A stretch of 64,000 nucleotides of DNA from assembly GCF_001758465.1 (NCBI RefSeq), contig NZ_MJIC01000010.1, positions 248,001-312,000 on the forward strand. The letters run 5' to 3'. The position numbers and the translations under genes are program-made. Source of the DNA: Marisediminitalea lipolytica. GTDB taxonomy: Bacteria; Pseudomonadota; Gammaproteobacteria; Enterobacterales; Alteromonadaceae. Positions 57,914 through 64,000 of the stretch are shown piece by piece. A model generated the notes under the pieces. The model had not been told where the DNA came from, did not search any database, and saw nothing but the letters and a program-made list of their open reading frames with translations. How positions within the stretch are numbered: the first letter of the stretch is position 1; every line of letters starts with the position of its first letter.

Positions 57914-60231
57914 TGTCAGTAGAAAGTATCATTACTGAAAACCTGGATGTCTGGACATCAGCTATTAAAACCAAATCAATTTCAGGGCGGGAAAGTTCTA
58001 AAAAACTTGAGCTTTACGGAATTAAAAAATTACGAGAACTTATTATAGAACTAGCCGTTCGTGGCAAATTACTTCCGCAAGATTCGACTGATGAACCAGC
58101 CAGAGTCGTATTAGAAAACATTGAAGCCGAGCGAGCTTTACTGGGTCAGAATAAAAGGGTTAAAAATTTTAAGCCTATAAACAAAGAATTCACCCAACCT
58201 CATGCAATACCAATGAATTGGGAATTTGTTCAACTTGAACAGATTGCACTCTTCACGGGAGGATTTGCATTTAAAAGCGCTCAATATGTTGAAGAGGGAA
58301 CAAGAGTCATAAGGATTTCTGATTTTGATGAGCGTGGGCTTAAAATGGAGAATATTGTTCGTTATCAATATGAACCTAAACTCGAATCATTTTTGCTTGC
58401 TAAAGATGATCTTTTGATGGCTATGACTGGAGGAACTGTAGGTAAGTCTCTTTTACTGGAGAAGTTACCTGAACCATTACTTGTAAATCAGAGAGTTGCA
58501 GGGATAAGACTATTTAGCGGAATAGAGCCTAAATATATCAAATACGTCTTACAGACCAAGTTAATACAAAATGTAATTTCCGAAGCTAAAAATTCAACAA
58601 ATGACAATATATCAATGGGAGATATTCGAGGGTTTTTAATTCCATTACCCCCGATGAAGCATCAAAGGTTATTAGTTTTAAAAATTGATGAGTTAATGAC
58701 TCTCTGTGACCAACTAGAATCACAAACCGAAGCCAGTATCGAAGCGCATCAAACACTCGTAAAGTCACTACTAGAAACGCTCACCAACGCAAAAGATGCA
58801 GATGAATTAAACGAGAGCTGGAAGCGAATCAGCGAGCACTTTGACGTGCTATTCTCCACAGAAGACAGTATCGACCAGCTTAAACAAACCATCCTGCAAC
58901 TCGCAGTAATGGGCAAACTGGTAAAACAAGACCCCAACGACGAACCCGCATCAAAACTGCTAGAACGCATCGCCGCAGAAAAAGAGCAGTTAATCAAAGA
59001 TAAGAAAATTAAAAAGCAAAAGCCTTTAGCTCCAATTACTGAGGCTGAGCGATGGTTCTCATCGCCGGATAGTTGGTCGTGGATACGGTTAGGCGAACTT
59101 GGTTATATACTAGGGGGCGGAACACCTTCAAAAGCTAAAAAGGAATTTTGGGGCGGAGATGTTCCGTGGGTATCCCCTAAAGATATGAAGCTAGACTTTA
59201 TAGAAAGCGCCTTAGATTCAGTAACAGATGAAGCTATTAACAACACAAGTGCCTCGATAATTCCAGTAGGGAGTTTATTGATGGTGGTAAGAGGAATGAT
59301 TCTGGCTCATTCTTTTCCTGTGGCTATTTCTAAGAAAGCCTTAATAATCAATCAAGATATGAAGGCTTTAGTATTTAGCCAGGTTTTGCCTGAATATTTG
59401 CTCCTTATCATGAAAGCATTTAAGGGCATGATCGTAGATTTAGTAGATCGAAGCTCTCATGGAACATGTAAATTAGTCTCTGAAAAGCTTTTCAATATTG
59501 CACTGCCAATTCCTCCCAAAAACGAGCAGGAGCGTATATTAGAAAAGTTGTCTAAATTGGAAAAATTGCAAGATGCATTGGCAAGTAAGATTGCTGCTCG
59601 CTGCTTAATCGAGAGAAATATTTGCGACGCAATTGCTATTGATAACCAGTGTCGTACTTCCCTACCACCAAGTGACAACTCTAAATATAAATTAAGTGAA
59701 GACGAGTTATTAAAATCTGTCTGGGATTCCCTTGGGAGCAAGTCGAAATATGTAGGTTATATCCGGCCAAAAAATATTCCACTAGATAATTATCTGGGAA
59801 TGGTGAAAAAGTCAGCAGGACTGACTGTTTTGGGCCGTGATGGAGATAAGGGCGTTAGGTATACAAAATTTAGCCAGTTGGTTACGAGTTTAAAATCGAT
59901 TATCTTCGTGGAAGATAAATTGGGATTGTCGGGAATTCCTTTGTTAGGAAGCTTGTTAACTTCAATCCTAAATTCATTTGGATTTGAAGTGAAGTTAGAT
60001 CAGAAAGCTGCAATCGTCCTTCTTTGCTTTCCGCCATCCTTGAAAAGAACAGCCCAAGAGCTTTTGGATGGTGTAGTCGAGAAATGCAAACAGTACAAAT
60101 TGCAGACAATTGATGAGCAGGAGTTGGGGGGAATTTTGAACCACTTTTATGACGATGGTTTAATGACAAAACATTCTAACGGTGTTTGGGTACTAAAAGA
60201 AAAGTTTAAACATGAGATCGAACATTGGTAA
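57913..60231 (+). CDS. hsdS: Type I specificity subunit HsdS with C-terminal extension
   Basis: 772 residues, well above the common 400-600. The usual order is visible: conserved N-terminal helix (LRELIIELAVRGKLLPQ), TRD1 (about 95-255), spacer helix with LKQTILQLAVMGKLVKQDPNDEPAS, and TRD2 (about 375-560, starting SWSWIRLGELGYILGGGTP). About 190 extra residues after 580 end in ILNHFYDDGLMTKHSNGVWVLKEKF, which looks winged-helix-like. The two TRDs set the bipartite target sequence. The added domain is unrecognised. Confidence 0.93.
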   Translation: MSVESIITENLDVWTSAIKTKSISGRESSKKLELYGIKKLRELIIELAVRGKLLPQDSTDEPARVVLENIEAERALLGQNKRVKNFKPINKEFTQPHAIPMNWEFVQLEQIALFTGGFAFKSAQYVEEGTRVIRISDFDERGLKMENIVRYQYEPKLESFLLAKDDLLMAMTGGTVGKSLLLEKLPEPLLVNQRVAGIRLFSGIEPKYIKYVLQTKLIQNVISEAKNSTNDNISMGDIRGFLIPLPPMKHQRLLVLKIDELMTLCDQLESQTEASIEAHQTLVKSLLETLTNAKDADELNESWKRISEHFDVLFSTEDSIDQLKQTILQLAVMGKLVKQDPNDEPASKLLERIAAEKEQLIKDKKIKKQKPLAPITEAERWFSSPDSWSWIRLGELGYILGGGTPSKAKKEFWGGDVPWVSPKDMKLDFIESALDSVTDEAINNTSASIIPVGSLLMVVRGMILAHSFPVAISKKALIINQDMKALVFSQVLPEYLLLIMKAFKGMIVDLVDRSSHGTCKLVSEKLFNIALPIPPKNEQERILEKLSKLEKLQDALASKIAARCLIERNICDAIAIDNQCRTSLPPSDNSKYKLSEDELLKSVWDSLGSKSKYVGYIRPKNIPLDNYLGMVKKSAGLTVLGRDGDKGVRYTKFSQLVTSLKSIIFVEDKLGLSGIPLLGSLLTSILNSFGFEVKLDQKAAIVLLCFPPSLKRTAQELLDGVVEKCKQYKLQTIDEQELGGILNHFYDDGLMTKHSNGVWVLKEKFKHEIEHW

Positions 60232-60257
60232 ATAGGGCTATCTGGTAGGTTAATCTA

Positions 60258-60989
60258 TTGATAAACATAATCGAAATTCAACAACGGATGACCCAGGGGG
60301 TTACCAAACCCTGGCTGTGCCGTGGAGATGATGGAAAACTTTACGTCGTTAAACGGTTAAATGCCACATATCTTGGTTGCATCTATGAATGGGTTGCAGC
60401 CCAACTGGGTATTCGATTCGGCCTGCCTGTACCTGATTCTCAACTAGTGTATATCGATGATCTTCTAGTTGAAGGCGACGACGAGTTAACTAATGATTTG
60501 GGATGCGGAATCGCGTTTGCTTCAGAACTGAAAGATAGCTTGCAGGAAGTGAATTTAGAAAGACTTAGGGAAGTAAATAAGCCTCTGTTATTAGATCTTT
60601 TTTTGTTTGACTATTGGATCAAAAACGGCGATAGAACGTTGACTGATAAAGGGGGGAACCCTAACCTCTACTATAATATTGTCACTGGCGATTTAGTGGT
60701 ATTTGACCATAACTTGGCGTTTGAGCATTACTTCTCTAGTCTTGAACATAAAACCCTTCACGCAGCGAGTTCGGTAATTAAGGGGCAAACCGATTTATTT
60801 ACAGATGTAATTGATAGAGCACATTATCAAGCCAGATTTGAAGGGGCTATGACAGATTTTGATGCAATCATTGATTTCATACCTCATGAATGGCTCGATG
60901 GACTTAAAGATGCCGATGGAGAAATGAATAGAATACGGGTACTATTGAACGACTTTGTAAATGATAACTTTTGGGAGGCTTTAGCATGA
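60258..60989 (+). CDS. HipA-like kinase-fold protein
   Basis: 243 residues with a TTG start (taggtt about nine bases upstream); the next ATG (60288) would remove ten residues. It has the compact HipA-type pattern: KPWLCRGDDGKLYVVK (nucleotide-binding Lys), LLDLFLFDYWIKNGDRT with the catalytic NGDR, and GDLVVFDHNLAFE with the metal-binding Asp. It is the short HipA-like class rather than full-length HipA. 26 bp after hsdS and overlapping the DUF3037 gene, so an operon-linked addition to the restriction system. Confidence 0.8.
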   Translation: MINIIEIQQRMTQGVTKPWLCRGDDGKLYVVKRLNATYLGCIYEWVAAQLGIRFGLPVPDSQLVYIDDLLVEGDDELTNDLGCGIAFASELKDSLQEVNLERLREVNKPLLLDLFLFDYWIKNGDRTLTDKGGNPNLYYNIVTGDLVVFDHNLAFEHYFSSLEHKTLHAASSVIKGQTDLFTDVIDRAHYQARFEGAMTDFDAIIDFIPHEWLDGLKDADGEMNRIRVLLNDFVNDNFWEALA

Positions 60990-61846
60990 TTCACAGCAAT
61001 TCTGTATATGAGTATGCAGTAGTTCGCTTTATGCCTTTCATTGAGACTAGAGAGTTTGCAAATGTTGGTATCGTCTTGGTTGAGCCTAAAGAAGGACGGC
61101 TTATTTTCAAGGTATCTCCAAAACGTTTTGGCCGAGTGACGCATTTCTTCGAAGAAATGGATAAACAGCTTTACAAACAAGCGGTTGAATCATTTACCGA
61201 TGAGTTAACGAGATTACAGAGCTTTTGTCGAGCAAACCACATAAGAAATAAAGAATTAATCGGCGTTTTCAGAGAACTTACGCGTCAACGCGAATCTGTA
61301 ATGCATTTTGGCAATGTGAGCAGACTTCTAGCTAATGAAACTGCTGAACAAATGTTGGATAAGTTGTATCAAAAATTTGTTGCCCGTGATTTTGTAAATC
61401 AAAAATATCGTGAACAACAAATGGTCAAAGCGTTGCGCGAGACTTTTGCTAATGAACTGGCCCATAAATACAACGAGCGTAAGCTTAAAGCTGGGATTTA
61501 CGAATTCACAATTCCTTTCGTAAGGAATACTCATCTAGGCAAACGCATAATCAAACCATTGGCTTTCGATCAAAAGACAGCGATGAGTGCTGCTGAGCAT
61601 GGACTTATGTGGGTAAATCGGATGAAGGCTTTGATTGAGAAGAATATTGTCATGCCCGATCAGGCGCTCATTGCAGTTGAGCCTCCGTTAACGCCTGATA
61701 CTGATTTTAAAGAGGTTTATGAAGAAGTCACTGGGTCTGTGGAAGAGCTTGGTGTTAATCTGGAGCAATTCGAGAACATTAGTAAAATAGTCTCTTTTGC
61801 CCGTGATTCTGGAGATCATTTCGAGTCTTCAACTTCGTGGCAATAG
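60986..61846 (+). CDS. DUF3037 family protein
   Basis: From the ATG at 60986 (ggagg site; overlaps the kinase stop as ATGA) the protein has 286 residues. It opens NSVYEYAVVRFMPFIETREFANVGIVLVEP, the DUF3037 signature. Members commonly lie directly after a HipA-like kinase gene, as here, so the two likely work as a pair (target, regulator or antitoxin). The direct function is unknown. Confidence 0.8.
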   Translation: MIHSNSVYEYAVVRFMPFIETREFANVGIVLVEPKEGRLIFKVSPKRFGRVTHFFEEMDKQLYKQAVESFTDELTRLQSFCRANHIRNKELIGVFRELTRQRESVMHFGNVSRLLANETAEQMLDKLYQKFVARDFVNQKYREQQMVKALRETFANELAHKYNERKLKAGIYEFTIPFVRNTHLGKRIIKPLAFDQKTAMSAAEHGLMWVNRMKALIEKNIVMPDQALIAVEPPLTPDTDFKEVYEEVTGSVEELGVNLEQFENISKIVSFARDSGDHFESSTSWQ

Positions 61847-61850
61847 TTTA

Positions 61851-61883
61851 GGCCCCAAAAATATATGGGGCCAAATAGGGGCC
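61851..61883. repeat. GGCCCC/GGGGCC stem with a second GGGGCC
   Basis: GGCCCC (61851-61856) can pair with GGGGCC at 61867-61872 or at 61878-61883, giving two alternative hairpins right after the DUF3037 stop. It may end the operon transcript, but there is no U run. The rest of the 401-bp gap up to 62247 holds only the inverted repeat at 62153. Confidence 0.5.
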
Positions 61884-62152
61884 AAAAATTAAGTAATAAT
61901 GAGTAATATTTAGTGATGAAAACAATGAATAGAACGCTACAAACCGCCAAATATAACACATTAGCACTTATCAATGATGAAGCCCCATTTGGCTTCAAAA
62001 TGCCGTTTTAACCACCACACCCTATCACAGATCCTTCCAAAACAAATTTCAATATAAAAAATACAGGTGTTTCTTCTCAATCCTCTTCAATTGAAAAGTG
62101 CTCTAGTTGCGAGAATGTTGAAAAAACAGGCTAATGTATGAACTGGTTAATG

Positions 62153-62190
62153 CAATTTCATTGTTGCTGACTATGCAGTCAATGAAATTG
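62153..62190. promoter_or_regulatory. 11-bp perfect inverted repeat upstream of a small acidic protein gene
   Basis: CAATTTCATTG and CAATGAAATTG with a 16-base spacer, 57 bp before the ATG at 62248. Either a hairpin or a dimeric operator. Confidence 0.55.
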
Positions 62191-62247
62191 AAACTGCCAT
62201 ATTTTTCATTATATTTCAAGTGAATAAAAAAATTCGAAGGAAATATA

Positions 62248-62580
62248 ATGTCTCTACTAAGCAAGCTACTGTTCGGCAACTGCTCTTCTGATGAGGATGT
62301 CACAACAGCATCAAACGAGAAAATGCAACAGCTTAACCCTGGATCGGGTTTGCCCCTAGTTAACAATGGATGTGTTGATGTTGGTGGTTATGTATATGGT
62401 GATGGCCCTGCGAGGGAGGTTGAGGATACAGTGAACCATAATCACGTTCTGTCCCAAGATACCCTGCATTCAGCTTTTAGTGAAGACACAAGTTCCTCTT
62501 TGGACTCGACGTGCAACCTAACCAATGACGACCACTCATTATCGTCCGATCATGATATTTGTAACGATGATTTTATGTAA
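62248..62580 (+). CDS. Small acidic hypothetical protein
   Basis: 110 residues, aaggaa ribosome site. Rich in Ser, Asp and Asn with few hydrophobics after the first ten residues, so probably disordered. No family recognised. A/T-rich surroundings; followed by a T-rich stretch (62601-62620) without a clear stem. Confidence 0.5.
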   Translation: MSLLSKLLFGNCSSDEDVTTASNEKMQQLNPGSGLPLVNNGCVDVGGYVYGDGPAREVEDTVNHNHVLSQDTLHSAFSEDTSSSLDSTCNLTNDDHSLSSDHDICNDDFM

Positions 62581-62719
62581 AAAATCTTGGGAAAAACTTT
62601 TTTTAATTATTTTTTCATTAAAAATCATGTGGATGCACAAAACCCCGTAAAACGGCCATCGGAAATTTGAAATTTTTTTATAGCATGACCTCAGTTTAAT
62701 TATCGAGGTAACTTGCTAT

Positions 62720-62932
62720 ATGAGAAAAATACGTGTCGCTAAATACATCAACGAATACCTGGCTGATGATCCAGTTTCATCACAAACAGTCATCAACTGG
62801 ATCAAAAGTGGAGAACTGAAAGGCGCTAAACGCGGGGGGATTTGGCTCGTGCATGTTGATGATCTTAATGAATCGATGACATATGAATCCCCGAAAGACG
62901 TTTGTCTAAGACTGTTGATGGGGGCTAACTAA
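62720..62932 (+). CDS. Excisionase-like DNA-binding protein
   Basis: 70 residues. A short winged/MerR-like DNA-binding pattern, VAKYINEYLADDPVSSQTVINWIKSGELKGAKRGGIWLV, typical of Xis/AlpA-type directionality factors. Its stop codon overlaps the integrase start (TAATG). In lambda-type modules such a protein directs the integrase to excision. Assignment rests on fold pattern and position. Confidence 0.7.
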   Translation: MRKIRVAKYINEYLADDPVSSQTVINWIKSGELKGAKRGGIWLVHVDDLNESMTYESPKDVCLRLLMGAN

Positions 62933-64000
62933 TGGTTGCTAAAGAAGTGGGACGTAAACGAAAAACTAAAAACGAAGATCTGCCTTTAGGGCTTTACTCT
63001 CGTAAAGTGCGGGGAACGTTGCGTTACTTTTACAGGAACGAAGCAGGAAAAGATACTTATTTCCCAGAGCATTGCCCTCTAGATGCAATCAAGCAATCTG
63101 TAGTCAAGTTTAATAAAGAAAATCGTAACAGTGATAAACGTATAAGGTCGCGAGCAGATAAGTACAACGTTCGTGTGCATAAGGTGTGGCCTAAGATAAA
63201 GCAAAATCTCGATGAAGAAAATGAAGGGAAGTCTAAAAGTACGCTGCAAACGTTTGACAGAGACTGTGAACGCTTTATCGACTTCTTCGGAGATTACTTC
63301 ACAAAAGAGATTACGCTAGAAGATATTAACGAGTATCTGGATAAGTATCATGCAGGTGCATCCGTTAACGTCCGAAATAGAAAAGTCCTCTTCCTAAGAT
63401 GCGTGTTTGCTGAGCTGACAGATATGAGCTACATGGAGCGAAACTGCGCTAACGATAAAAAAATCAAGAAAAGGTCTAAAAAGGCTAAGTTAAAAGCGCC
63501 AGTTCGTATCTCTAAGTATGCGCTCATGATGATGGCTGACGTAGCTGAGCCATTTCTTAAAACCGCGATAATGCTTTCACTACAGACCTGTCACGCGGTT
63601 AATGAGATTGTGAATCTGAAATATTCAGACTGTCACTATTTTGCGAGTCCAAAGGTGTATTGTAGTGATTCAGAAACCTATCTAGAACCAAGCGAAGATA
63701 CTCCTGATGAACTTCTTGTGCATGGAATGATGTGGATATCCAGAGAAAAAAACAAGCAATGTGCAGCCTCGAATGTTGAAATTCCAATTACAAATGCAAT
63801 GATGGAGACTATTCAAGCGTCTGTTGAGGATTTGGGAGTGACATTTTCAAAAGATATCGAACCGAGTTGCCCGTTCATTATCCATAGAAAAAAGCGCTAT
63901 CATAATGTTAACTATTCAGATGAGTTTGAACATCCGTGGCAGCTAAAGTCGGACTACCTAAGTAAGCAGTTTTCTAAACTCCGAGATTCTTTGGATATAT
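62932..64000 (+). CDS. Tyrosine recombinase/integrase, 5' part (3' end outside window)
   Basis: 356 residues up to the window edge, still open. The N-terminus has a basic start and an arm-binding-like domain (LPLGLYSRKVRGTLRYFYRN), then a core-binding helical domain (about 100-165: SKSTLQTFDRDCERFIDFFGDYF) and the start of the catalytic domain (LQTCHAVNEIVNLKYSD, then HPWQLKSDYLSKQFSKLRD). The position where most family members have the first catalytic Arg reads Ala222. The HxxR and Tyr motifs lie beyond the window. Likely integrates the island into tRNA-Pro. Confidence 0.88.
   Translation, partial: MVAKEVGRKRKTKNEDLPLGLYSRKVRGTLRYFYRNEAGKDTYFPEHCPLDAIKQSVVKFNKENRNSDKRIRSRADKYNVRVHKVWPKIKQNLDEENEGKSKSTLQTFDRDCERFIDFFGDYFTKEITLEDINEYLDKYHAGASVNVRNRKVLFLRCVFAELTDMSYMERNCANDKKIKKRSKKAKLKAPVRISKYALMMMADVAEPFLKTAIMLSLQTCHAVNEIVNLKYSDCHYFASPKVYCSDSETYLEPSEDTPDELLVHGMMWISREKNKQCAASNVEIPITNAMMETIQASVEDLGVTFSKDIEPSCPFIIHRKKRYHNVNYSDEFEHPWQLKSDYLSKQFSKLRDSLDI

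Larger units (their letters stand above)
44112..64000. mobile_element. Genomic island inserted at tRNA-Pro(GGG), right end outside the window
   Basis: From the tRNA 3' end onward, core genes stop, A/T content rises visibly, and most genes are unknown or belong to defence and mobile families. Excisionase-like and tyrosine integrase genes stand at the right of the window and read outward. Three phased GTCCC-type repeats lie next to the tRNA and could be integrase arm sites. No second copy of the tRNA 3' end was found inside the window, so the right junction must be beyond 64000. The island could also be composite, made of several insertions. Confidence 0.7.

Noticed and set aside
44112-64000. 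Complete prophage
   Set aside because: No capsid, tail, terminase, portal or lysis genes were seen; only integrase and excisionase-like genes plus defence-type cargo.

Overview
The window looks like a chromosome segment of a marine gammaproteobacterium of the Alteromonadales, probably Alteromonadaceae. The main evidence is the conserved block fimV ... truA-accD-folC-dedD-cvpA-purF, a GH97 glucosidase, MiaE, and single-copy core genes (cysS, metG, mrp, dcd, lpxH, ppiB, gloB, mltD) whose products match E. coli lengths and motifs. Genus is not decided from sequence alone.

Left part (1-44111) is core chromosome. It begins inside fimV. Five accessory genes (two small unknowns, a membrane protein, an exported protein, an M28 peptidase) separate fimV from truA. 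After purF come envelope-related genes (Yip1-like, an O-antigen-ligase-like protein with a convergent partner, a small exported peptide), then miaE, a PAS chemoreceptor, a YqiJ-like membrane protein, a rhodanese, and two tandem PhoA-type alkaline phosphatases with an unknown secreted protein. lpxH, ppiB and cysS follow, then a LysE exporter divergent from a MocR regulator with four direct repeats between them. The chain continues with an ICMT-like methyltransferase, a voltage-sensor-like protein, mltD, gloB, a methyltransferase, metG, mrp, dcd and GH97. Two intergenic clusters of hairpin-bearing repeats (29.1-29.5 kb and 36.7-37.7 kb) flank parts of this region.

Right part (44112 to the window end) is a genomic island starting at the 3' end of tRNA-Pro(GGG). 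It is visibly more A/T-rich, many genes are unrecognised, and it ends with an excisionase-like gene and a tyrosine integrase running off the window. The cargo looks like defence and conflict genes: a DUF3800-like protein flanked by a 23-bp direct repeat, a possible pPIWI-associated-nuclease-like protein, a predicted small ADP-ribosyltransferase, a RelA/SpoT-domain protein, a winged-helix replication-relaxation-like protein, an HTH protein, and a type I restriction-modification operon (hsdR-hsdM-hsdS) apparently co-transcribed with a HipA-like kinase and a DUF3037 protein.

The most unusual object is a 518-bp non-coding stretch (51404-51921) made almost entirely of consecutive and nested inverted repeats. 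It lies upstream of the replication-relaxation-like gene and behind a terminator. Its function is unknown; an origin, a transfer site or a structured RNA are the options considered.
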